64,000 nucleotides of DNA, from positions 62,001 through 126,000 of the forward strand of contig NZ_CANMAX010000003.1 of the NCBI RefSeq assembly GCF_947495995.1, given 5' to 3'. Shown in pieces: positions 33,758 to 41,166 of the stretch. Within the stretch, counting starts at the first letter, position 1, and every line of letters begins with the position of its first letter. The stretch comes from an uncultured Tenacibaculum sp. Lineage in GTDB: Bacteria; Bacteroidota; Bacteroidia; Flavobacteriales; Flavobacteriaceae. The notes under the pieces are model-generated. The model was not told the DNA's origin and did not search any database. It saw nothing but the letters and a program-made list of their open reading frames with translations. The position numbers were made by a program, and so were the translations under genes.

Positions 33758-35353
33758 TTGAGTAAGAAACTGAAATATATTGAACTTTTTTCTGGATGTG
33801 GAGGAATGAGTTTGGGATTAGAAAATGCAGGTTTTGATTTAGTATTTGCAAATGAATTATCCCCAATGGCAGGAGAAACGTATGCTTATAATTTGTTAAG
33901 TAATAGTTTGTCAGATAATGAATCTGACAAGGTTTTATGGTTAGGGAGTAATTATAATAGAAATAATATTGAGTCTAGACTCAGAGAAAATCCATTTGAA
34001 GCTGAAAAAGGAGGATTTTCTGATATGGAGTTATTTAATATTGAAGACAAAAAACTCTTAATAGGGAATGTGGACTTATTATTGGAAAAAATTACTAACA
34101 ATGAGAAAATTCAAAAATCTTTAGTAGAATTAGATGTTGATTTAATTTCAGGAGGACCACCATGTCAAAGTTTTAGCTTAGCAGGTAAGAGAATTAAGAA
34201 TGATTCGAAAAATTTATTGCCTTTATCTTTTGCTAGATTAACAGGTCTAATAAGACCAAAGGCAGTTCTTTTAGAAAATGTTAAGGGTATAACATCACCA
34301 TTTAAAGAAGAAGGAAATAAATACTATGCTTGGTTAGAAGTTTCTAAAGCTTTTTCTTTAGAGGGTTATGTGCCAGTGTGCATGATGTTAAACTCTAAAT
34401 ATTTTGGAGTGCCTCAAAATAGACCTAGGTTTATTCTTCAAGCTTTTAGAGAAGATATTTTTGATAGGATATTTAAAACCGAGGTGAATAAAACTATTTT
34501 AAAAAAATCAAGAACATTTTACAATTTAGTAAATAGTAATAGAGAAGAATTAGAGAATGTTACTATCAAAGATTTTAAATATTATGATATAGAAAATGAG
34601 CCAGAGTGTTTTGATGGAACTTTATTGCCTAAAATAAGTCACTTTGAAAAGAGTTTTATAGGTGTAAATGAGGCTATAGGGGATATTAGAAGAACTGATA
34701 TTGACTACATATTAGAAGATATGAAAGGTAGTTATATTGAGTCTCTTAATGAAAGTTTTAAGAATAAAAATGAAAATAATGTTCTAAAAAATCATGAACC
34801 TAGAACCCATAGTTTTACAATCAAATCAAGGTTTAGGTTTTATCAAGTTATATCAGAATTTAGAAATGGTTTAAAGAAGAGTGCAACTGAGTTGTTTACA
34901 GGAAAGAAAGTTTCTGATGAAGATAAAGAAAAGCTGATTAAAGAGTTTTCGAATTATAACTTATTATTCAGAGATTCAAGAAAAGAAGAGTATTATAAAA
35001 AGCCAAAGACAATTAAAGAGGTAGAAAAATTAATAGATTCTATACCAACAAAAAAACATTCACAAAGAGCTCTCAAAGAATTTGAACCTGCTCCAGCTCA
35101 GTTAACAATTCCAGATGATATATGTCATTATCATATTGAGCAGCCTAGAACTCTAACGGTTCGAGAAATGGCAAGAATTCAATCATTTCCCGATTGGTTT
35201 GAGTTCAAGTCAAAGGTGACAACTGGAGGTAAGATGAGGAAATTTGAAGTGCCTCAATATACACAAGTCGGTAATGCTGTTCCTCCTTTGTTAGCACTAT
35301 CTTTAGGTAAAAATATTAGAGCTATATTAAGAAAAATAGAAAAAAATGGCTAA
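33758..35353 (+). CDS. DNA (cytosine-5) methyltransferase
   Basis: A 531-residue C5 methyltransferase. In order: AdoMet motif I (ELFSGCGGMSLGLENAGF, about 9-26), catalytic PPCQ (Cys136), motif VI ENV (173-175), motif VIII QNRPR (220-224), motif IX (LTVREMARIQSFPDWF) and motif X (QVGNAVPPLLALSLG). A roughly 60-residue insert stands between motifs I and IV. The target sequence cannot be predicted. The start is TTG at 33758, because motif I follows closely and no ATG fits. Its 3' end overlaps the GHKL gene by 8 nt. No nuclease gene lies beside it. Confidence 0.93.
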   Translation: MSKKLKYIELFSGCGGMSLGLENAGFDLVFANELSPMAGETYAYNLLSNSLSDNESDKVLWLGSNYNRNNIESRLRENPFEAEKGGFSDMELFNIEDKKLLIGNVDLLLEKITNNEKIQKSLVELDVDLISGGPPCQSFSLAGKRIKNDSKNLLPLSFARLTGLIRPKAVLLENVKGITSPFKEEGNKYYAWLEVSKAFSLEGYVPVCMMLNSKYFGVPQNRPRFILQAFREDIFDRIFKTEVNKTILKKSRTFYNLVNSNREELENVTIKDFKYYDIENEPECFDGTLLPKISHFEKSFIGVNEAIGDIRRTDIDYILEDMKGSYIESLNESFKNKNENNVLKNHEPRTHSFTIKSRFRFYQVISEFRNGLKKSATELFTGKKVSDEDKEKLIKEFSNYNLLFRDSRKEEYYKKPKTIKEVEKLIDSIPTKKHSQRALKEFEPAPAQLTIPDDICHYHIEQPRTLTVREMARIQSFPDWFEFKSKVTTGGKMRKFEVPQYTQVGNAVPPLLALSLGKNIRAILRKIEKNG

Positions 35354-38168
35354 GTATAAAAGAGTAAAAGGAGGAGAAAAAAATAATCTTTCAGGAAAAA
35401 CATTTACGAGAGATGAATTAGAGAGGGTATATGAATTGTATGTAGAGTTAGAAGGAAAAGGGATACATGAGAACAACCCTAAAATACATGCTTTATCTTC
35501 TGAATTAGGGAGGACTATTAGGTCGGTAGAAAATCAACTTTTAGGTTTTAGAGCGGTTGATACCAAAAAGACGGGAAGAGCTAATTATAATAAATTGATT
35601 CCTAAAATATGGAATGAGAAAAAAAATGAGTTAGAAAACTTAGAAAAAGAAAAAGAAAAAAAATTAGAAGAGAAGAGAAAAGCTAGAGGAGATTTTGAAG
35701 ATTTTAAATTTAGAATTAGCTCCAAATTAAAAAATATAATAGGAAAAGACTTAATTACTGATGAATTTATTGCAGTTTTTGAATTGGTTAAGAACTCCTT
35801 TGATGCCCATTCCAAAAAAGTAGAAATAGTTTTTCTAGAAGATAAAATTATAATAAAAGACTCTGGAAAAGGTATGAATAAGCATGACCTAATTAATAAA
35901 TGGTTGTTTGTAGCTTATTCTGCAAAAAATGAAGGAAAAGAAGATGAAGAATTATTAAAGAGTAATAATTCTAGTTACAGAGATAAATTACTTTTAAGGA
36001 ATAATTATGCAGGAGCTAAAGGTGTTGGTAGGTTTTCCACAGATAGATTAGGAGCTAAACTGAAGTTAATAACGAAAAAAGTTACTAAAAGCTCAAAATT
36101 ATGGCAACTAGAGTTCAGTTGGGATGATTTCGAGTTCGATGCTGAAGAAGAGTTTCAAAATATTGATATAAAATATAATAACCCTAGTTCTATTGAATAT
36201 AAAAACTTTGAAAATGGTTTAATTTTAGAAATATCAGAATTAAGGTCAGTTTGGGATAGAAAAAGAATACTACAGTTAAAGAAGTCGTTAGAAAAATTAA
36301 TTAATCCATTTGCTTCTTTTAGTGGTAGGAGTTCAGATTTTGATATTGAGATAATTTGTGAAAGAGAAAGAGAGAGAGATAAAGAAGTAAGGGAAAAAGA
36401 TGGGTTTAGTAATAGAGATGTTGTTAATGGGAAGGTTGAGAATTTTGTTTTTGAGACACTTAACTTAAAAACTACGAGTATAAAATCTTACATTAGTGAT
36501 GATGAAGATTATATTATTACCGAGTTAAATGATAGAGGTAATTTAATATATGAAATTAAAGAAGAGAATCCCTATTTACATATCCCTTCAGGTTCTAGAA
36601 TAAATTTATTTTACCTCAATACATCTGCTAAAATTAACTTTAAACATTTAATGGGGGTGTCTTCTAGAGGATTTGGTTCTGTTTTTCTTTTTAATAATGG
36701 TTTTAGGATTTTCCCTGTTGGTGAACCAGGAGATGATACTTTTGGAATAGATTCAAGAAAATCTCAGGGTTATGCTAGATATATTGGAACAAGAGATTTA
36801 ATTGGAGATATTGAAATTTGGGGAAAAACAGAGGGGTTTAGGGAAACTTCAAGTAGAGACGGGGGGCTTATCGAAACTAGTGGGACTAAAGAGTTGGAAA
36901 CTTTTTTAAGGTTGACTCTAATAAAGTTAGAGAATTTTGTTACTCCGATTTTGTGGAAAATTAAAAAAAGAACTAAAAAAGATGACCAAAAGTTAGATTT
37001 TGATTCTTATGAACAAATTGTTGATTTAGTAGGTGATTTAGTAGAAAAAGATAATGTTAGAGTTTTAAAGTATCACGATAATTTTTTATCATTAATTGAT
37101 GATAAAATAGATGCAGTTTCTCCTCAATCATTTTTGAAGTTAAAATTAATAGCTTCAGAAACAAAGGATGAAAAGTTATTAAAAGATGTTGTAAAAAGTG
37201 AGCAAGACTATTATAAAATATTAGAAGAGAAAGAAGAAGAAGAAAGGAAGAGGAAAGAGGAAGAGGAAAGAAGAAAAAAAGCCGAGAAAAAAAGAAGAGA
37301 GGAAGAAGAGAGAAGAAAAGAAGCAGAGAGAAAAGCAAAAGAAGAAGAAGAGAAAAGAAAAGTAGCAGAAAGAAAGGCAGAAGAAGAAGAGTATAAAGCT
37401 TTGAAAGCTCAAGAGGAAGCAAGAAGGGAAAGAGCAAGAAGAGTTGAGGAAGAGCAAAGAAGGAGGCAGAAGGAAAGTCAAGTACGGTTTTTAGAGTCTG
37501 TTAATTCATTAGATATTGAAGATGTTTTAAATTTACATCATCAGATAGGAATTGATTCTAATACTATTGATACTTTATTGGCAAACATTAAAAGAAAAAT
37601 TGATAGAGGAGAAGAAATAACGAATGATAAGGTTCGTGATTTTATAGAACGTGTCTCTTTGGCTAATAAAAAGATATTAGCAGTTAGTAAGTTTACTACT
37701 AAGAATAATTTCATGGCTGCTGCTAGGGTTACAGAAGATGATTTAATAAGTTTTTTGAAAAATTATATACTCAATATTTATAAATATCATTTAGGTCAAG
37801 AAATAAATATTAAAATTATAGAGCATGAGGATATTGGCTATGTAACTAGATTTAAGCCCATTGAGTTGACTATAATAGTTGATAATTTAATTAATAACTC
37901 AAAGAAAATGAATGCTAAAAATTTAATTTTTGAGTTTGAAAGTGTTGATGATAAAAATACTTTAATAATGAATTATTATGATGATGGAAAGGGGTTTGAT
38001 GCTAAAATTGATGATTTAAATCAAATTTTTGATAGAGGATATACAACCACTAGAGGTTCTGGATTAGGGCTTTACCATGTGAAAAAAATAATAGGTGAAA
38101 TGAAAGGAGAAGTAAAAGCCGAAAGATTAGATAAAGGAATAAAACTAACTTTTAAATTTAAAAAATAA
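35346..38168 (+). CDS. Dual GHKL ATPase (MORC-like plus histidine-kinase-like)
   Basis: 940 residues. Residues 18-80 form a small domain with a GRTIRSVENQLLGF motif, as in the DNA-binding N-termini of some nucleases. The first GHKL ATPase (about 120-330) has E146LVKNSFD153, DSGKG (172-176) and GAKGVGRFSTDRLG (223-236). A charged coiled coil of Glu/Arg/Lys spans 625-712. The second module has an H-box-like NLHHQIG (His731/732), N-box DNLINNS (846-852), DDGKG (879-883) and GSGLGL (904-909), as in sensor kinases. It may sense DNA or phage and pass phosphate to the next protein. Membrane segments are absent. Confidence 0.85.
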   Translation: MAKYKRVKGGEKNNLSGKTFTRDELERVYELYVELEGKGIHENNPKIHALSSELGRTIRSVENQLLGFRAVDTKKTGRANYNKLIPKIWNEKKNELENLEKEKEKKLEEKRKARGDFEDFKFRISSKLKNIIGKDLITDEFIAVFELVKNSFDAHSKKVEIVFLEDKIIIKDSGKGMNKHDLINKWLFVAYSAKNEGKEDEELLKSNNSSYRDKLLLRNNYAGAKGVGRFSTDRLGAKLKLITKKVTKSSKLWQLEFSWDDFEFDAEEEFQNIDIKYNNPSSIEYKNFENGLILEISELRSVWDRKRILQLKKSLEKLINPFASFSGRSSDFDIEIICERERERDKEVREKDGFSNRDVVNGKVENFVFETLNLKTTSIKSYISDDEDYIITELNDRGNLIYEIKEENPYLHIPSGSRINLFYLNTSAKINFKHLMGVSSRGFGSVFLFNNGFRIFPVGEPGDDTFGIDSRKSQGYARYIGTRDLIGDIEIWGKTEGFRETSSRDGGLIETSGTKELETFLRLTLIKLENFVTPILWKIKKRTKKDDQKLDFDSYEQIVDLVGDLVEKDNVRVLKYHDNFLSLIDDKIDAVSPQSFLKLKLIASETKDEKLLKDVVKSEQDYYKILEEKEEEERKRKEEEERRKKAEKKRREEEERRKEAERKAKEEEEKRKVAERKAEEEEYKALKAQEEARRERARRVEEEQRRRQKESQVRFLESVNSLDIEDVLNLHHQIGIDSNTIDTLLANIKRKIDRGEEITNDKVRDFIERVSLANKKILAVSKFTTKNNFMAAARVTEDDLISFLKNYILNIYKYHLGQEINIKIIEHEDIGYVTRFKPIELTIIVDNLINNSKKMNAKNLIFEFESVDDKNTLIMNYYDDGKGFDAKIDDLNQIFDRGYTTTRGSGLGLYHVKKIIGEMKGEVKAERLDKGIKLTFKFKK

Positions 38169-39092
38169 ATGAGATTGAATTACAAAATTCTATGGATAGA
38201 AAATGAAACAGAATGGTTAGAATCAGCGATTGAGTTCCCTAAGGAAGTAGTTGAAGATGCTGGTTTTGAGTTTGTATATGAAAGAATATCAAGAGAGCAG
38301 GAAATTGATGAATTATTAAGTCAGCCTGAACCTTTAAAAGATTTTGATTTAATATTGGTTGATTTCAATTTGGATAGTGGAGATAGGGGAAATGTTATTA
38401 TAAATAAAATAAGGGATCATGATATTTATACGGATGTGATTTTTTATTCTCAAGATATAGAAGGGATAAGGAACGTGCTTAAGGCTGAATGGATTGATGG
38501 AGTTTATCATACTAGTAGAAATAGGGGCGATTTTGAAGATAAATTTGAAAAAGTTTTTTTATCAACAATAAAAAAAATACAACATATAAGTGCTATTAGA
38601 GGGCTGGTTTTATCTAGTACTAGTGAGTTAGATAATGTTATAGATGATATTACGGAAGCTTTTTGTGATAAAAATAAAGATGAAGGAAAGGACTTAATTA
38701 AATATCTGGTTAAAAAGATTAAGGATTCAGCAAAAGGAAATAATAACAAGGCTGGAGGGCTTAATTATGATACTTTATCAATTGTAGAGTTAAATAAGTT
38801 AAGAATTTATGATGCTGATAAAAGAAAGCTTGCTATAGGAAAGATTTTAGAATTCTTAGGTGATGAAAAATTGGGTACAAAAGAAAAGTTTAATACAAGT
38901 TATAAGGAAGAAGTACTTGATGTAAGAAATGAATTAGCTCATTCAAAAGAAATAGAAGTTGAAGGAAAACCTGTTTTAAGAACTAATAACGGAGGTAAAA
39001 ACTTTGATGAAGCTTCATGTGTCGAAATTAGAAAAAACCTTAAGAAACACCTTAAAAACCTAAATGAGGTTAAAGTGTATTTGAATAATTGA
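38169..39092 (+). CDS. Degenerate receiver domain with C-terminal HEPN-like motif
   Basis: 307 residues. About 1-130 form a response-regulator receiver fold (YKILWIENE, then FDLILVDFNLDSGDRG) with Asp65 as the possible phosphate acceptor. One acidic residue pair is E/E instead of D/D, and the conserved Lys before the last helix is missing. No DNA-binding domain follows. Instead a helical C-terminus contains RNELAH (253-258), the R-N-x3-H signature of HEPN ribonucleases. I infer a phosphorylation- or contact-controlled RNase effector. The gene starts immediately after the GHKL stop (TAA-ATG), so the pair is co-translated. Confidence 0.75.
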   Translation: MRLNYKILWIENETEWLESAIEFPKEVVEDAGFEFVYERISREQEIDELLSQPEPLKDFDLILVDFNLDSGDRGNVIINKIRDHDIYTDVIFYSQDIEGIRNVLKAEWIDGVYHTSRNRGDFEDKFEKVFLSTIKKIQHISAIRGLVLSSTSELDNVIDDITEAFCDKNKDEGKDLIKYLVKKIKDSAKGNNNKAGGLNYDTLSIVELNKLRIYDADKRKLAIGKILEFLGDEKLGTKEKFNTSYKEEVLDVRNELAHSKEIEVEGKPVLRTNNGGKNFDEASCVEIRKNLKKHLKNLNEVKVYLNN

Positions 39093-39112
39093 TTTAATGT
39101 GTGTGATGACTA

Positions 39113-39151
39113 ACCCCCTTCATGTTTTACGGGGGTGGTATTTGTTTTTTT
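39113..39151 (+). terminator. Terminator of the defence operon
   Basis: ACCCCC (39113-39118) pairs with GGGGGT (39131-39136), followed by a T-rich tract. The same G run can instead pair with CCCCCGT at 39159-39165, giving two mutually exclusive hairpins. Confidence 0.6.
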
Positions 39152-39282
39152 GGGTAGCCCCCCGTCTTAAATATTTAAGTTTAGAATTATATAATATTAA
39201 TTTTTAAAGATAAGAGTTTTTATTAGTTAAAATGAGGAAATCTTTTATTGTTGTAACAAATGTTGTTACGTTATAAAACACG

Positions 39283-39325
39283 AAATCCATAACTACTTAA
39301 TTAAAAGTGTGTTATGGATTTTTTG
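39283..39325. terminator. Hairpin between the island and the tRNA gene
   Basis: AAATCCATAAC (39283-39293) pairs with GTTATGGATTT (39311-39321) with a 17-nt loop and Ts on the plus side. It may end the tRNA transcript on the minus strand. A smaller palindrome (GTAACAA-ATG-TTGTTAC) lies at 39253-39269. Confidence 0.55.
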
Positions 39326-39327
39326 TG

Positions 39328-39401
39328 TGGTCCCACATGGGCTCGAACCATGGACCCCCTGATTATGAGTCAGGTGCTCTAACCAACTGAGCTATAGGAC
39401 C
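39328..39401 (-). tRNA. tRNA with CAT anticodon (elongator Met or Ile2)
   Basis: On the minus strand the acceptor GGTCCTA pairs with TGGGACC, the D arm is AGCTCAGTTGGTTAGAGC, the anticodon stem CCTGA/TCAGG encloses CTCATAA (anticodon CAT), and the T arm has GGTTCGAGCC. The paired G1-C72 end excludes initiator tRNA. Elongator Met and lysidine-modified Ile2 cannot be told apart by eye. Its 3' end faces the defence island. Confidence 0.93.
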
Positions 39402-39453
39402 AGTAAAATGGATTGCAAAAATAAAAACTTTTTTGAAATTAAAAAGCCTTTTT

Positions 39454-40425
39454 CTACACTTTTCTTACCATTAAATTTTTTCCGAAATTAATTAAACTTT
39501 CTCTTGCTGATTCTGAGATGTTTAGTCGTTTTAAATTTTCGAAAGATTTATTCGTGTAATCTTTAATTAAGTCTTGAATAAGGTTTGGAATATCGTTTTG
39601 TTCAAAGATTCGAGTCACTTCAGTTATCTTTGTTCCGTTATCTTCAAGTTTTTGATTGAAGAAAAATTTAAGTTTTTCCTGATCATTCTCATTGGCAACT
39701 TCTAAACACTTTAAATAAAGGAAAGTCTTTTTGTTTTCTATAATATCACCTCCGATTTGTTTTCCAAAAGTTTCTGGGTTTCCAAAAGTATCTAAGAAAT
39801 CATCTTGTAATTGAAATGCAATACCAAGATTTACTCCAAAAGCATAAAGTTCATCAGCTTGATCATCTGAAGCTTCTGCAACTATAGCTCCCATTTTTAA
39901 AGCAGCACCAACTAAAACAGAAGTTTTTAAAGTAATCATTTTAATATACTCATCGATAGTAACATCATTACGAGTTTCAAAATCAACATCAAGTTGTTGT
40001 CCATCACAAACTTCAATAGCAGTTTTACTAAATAACTTGGCAAGTTTTTGGAAAATTACTGGTTCATAATTCTCAAAATATTGATACGCTAAGATCAACA
40101 TAGCATCACCAGAAAGAATTCCAGTATTAATATCCCACTTTTGGTGTACAGTTTCCTTTCCTCTTCGTAACGGAGCTTCATCCATAATATCATCATGTAC
40201 TAAAGTAAAGTTATGGAAAGTTTCCACAGCCATAGCAGCTGGCAAAGCTTGCTCAAAAGAACCTGAAATAATATCAGAAGCAATTAAAGTAAGAATAGGT
40301 CTTAATCGCTTTCCGCCCAATTGTAAAATATAGTCTACTGGAGCATAAAGATTTTTAGGTTCTCTGTTAAAATCTTGATTATTAAGATAGTTTAAAAATG
40401 ATTGTTGGTATTTAGATAATTCCAA
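39454..40425 (-). CDS. Polyprenyl (all-trans) diphosphate synthase
   Basis: A 323-residue cytosolic prenyltransferase that lengthens isoprenoid diphosphates. The first aspartate-rich motif is DDIMD (78-82, within NFTLVHDDIMDEAPLRRG) and the second is DDFLD (208-212, within FQLQDDFLDTFG). The GGKRLRP substrate-binding segment is at 38-44. Product length cannot be fixed from this; IspA/GGPPS-type or a longer-chain synthase are both possible. A -7-like box lies at 40443-40450. Confidence 0.93.
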   Translation of the reverse strand: MELSKYQQSFLNYLNNQDFNREPKNLYAPVDYILQLGGKRLRPILTLIASDIISGSFEQALPAAMAVETFHNFTLVHDDIMDEAPLRRGKETVHQKWDINTGILSGDAMLILAYQYFENYEPVIFQKLAKLFSKTAIEVCDGQQLDVDFETRNDVTIDEYIKMITLKTSVLVGAALKMGAIVAEASDDQADELYAFGVNLGIAFQLQDDFLDTFGNPETFGKQIGGDIIENKKTFLYLKCLEVANENDQEKLKFFFNQKLEDNGTKITEVTRIFEQNDIPNLIQDLIKDYTNKSFENLKRLNISESARESLINFGKNLMVRKV

Positions 40426-40442
40426 AAGTAAAGTTTTTGTTA

Positions 40443-40450
40443 CAAAAATA
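40443..40450 (-). promoter_or_regulatory. Candidate -7 box for the prenyl synthase gene
   Basis: Minus-strand TATTTTTG fits TAnnTTTG, 17 nt before the ATG. No clear -33 TTG. Confidence 0.33.
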
Positions 40451-40512
40451 AGTCAATTATGAGAACTGAGTAAGGCTAATGTTAAAAAATGATTAAAACT
40501 TAGGAAACTTTT

Positions 40513-40543
40513 TTTGTTTCTTAAGTTTCCTTGTGTAACTTTG
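40513..40543 (+). promoter_or_regulatory. Promoter of the TetR-efflux operon
   Basis: TTTG (40513-40516) and TAACTTTG (40536-40543) are exact matches to the Bacteroidota -33 and -7 elements with a 19-nt spacer. The -7 box ends 9 nt before the TetR ATG at 40553, so the mRNA leader is only a few nucleotides. Confidence 0.6.
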
Positions 40544-40552
40544 CACCGTATT

Positions 40553-41161
40553 ATGGAAGATAAAATTATAAACAAAGCAGGAGAAATGTTTTTAACCTTA
40601 GGGTTTAAAAGCGTTACTATGGATGATATTTCTAGTGAGTTAGGAGTATCTAAAAAGACCTTATATAAATATTTTTCTAATAAAGCCTCTTTAGTAAGTG
40701 CATCTTGTGCAACGATTCATAAGTCTATTGAAGGAACAATAGATTTAATTAAAAGTCAAAATCATAATGCAATAGAAGAAGAATTTGCTATCAAGGCAAT
40801 TTTTAAAGAAATGTTTAAGAATGCTAAAGCATCTCCTATGTTTCAGCTTAGGAAGTTCTACCCAGAAACTTATGCAAAGTTAATGGAAAGAGAAGTATGC
40901 ATGTTTAAAGATTACAATAGTGATAATTTAAAAAAGGGAATTGAACAAGGTTTATACAGAGCAGATATAGAACAGCCTTTAATTACAGATTTCTATTTCA
41001 CTTTGATATTCGGTTTTTTTGAAAGCGACATGTACGGACAAAATATTCAAGAATTAGTGAAAATAGAATATAAGATATTAGAATATCATATAAGAGCCAT
41101 TGCGACAGAAAAAGGATTGGTAGAATTAGAAAAACAACTAAAAATAATTAATCAAAATTAG
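40553..41161 (+). CDS. TetR/AcrR-family repressor
   Basis: A 202-residue regulator. I place the start at the ATG at 40553, not at the TTG at 40514, because the latter lies within the promoter -33 region. The N-terminal HTH is clear (AGEMFLTLGFKSVTMDDISS, then ELGVSKKTLYKYFSNK), followed by the helical ligand and dimer domain. The gene is 5 nt ahead of the TolC gene and leads the RND efflux operon, so it most likely represses its own operon in response to an exported compound. Confidence 0.92.
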   Translation: MEDKIINKAGEMFLTLGFKSVTMDDISSELGVSKKTLYKYFSNKASLVSASCATIHKSIEGTIDLIKSQNHNAIEEEFAIKAIFKEMFKNAKASPMFQLRKFYPETYAKLMEREVCMFKDYNSDNLKKGIEQGLYRADIEQPLITDFYFTLIFGFFESDMYGQNIQELVKIEYKILEYHIRAIATEKGLVELEKQLKIINQN

Positions 41162-41166
41162 AACTA

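Larger units (their letters stand above)
33372..39092 (+). other. Candidate defence island (XRE, C5 MTase, dual-GHKL, receiver-HEPN)
   Basis: Four genes on one strand. The last three are coupled: the methyltransferase overlaps the GHKL gene by 8 nt, and the receiver gene starts on the base after the GHKL stop. The group replaces nothing recognisable and lies between a LuxR regulator and a tRNA gene. The combination is typical of anti-phage operons; mobile-element genes and direct repeats are not visible. Confidence 0.7.

Noticed and set aside
37057..37481. Minus-strand open frames rich in Leu, Phe and Ser that look like membrane proteins.
   Set aside because: They are the complement of the polypurine coiled-coil coding tract of the GHKL protein and have no independent support.
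33758..39092. A classical type II restriction-modification system.
   Set aside because: A methyltransferase and a C-protein-like gene are present, but none of the proteins shows PD-(D/E)xK, HNH, GIY-YIG or PLD nuclease motifs, so a standard endonuclease partner is not supported.
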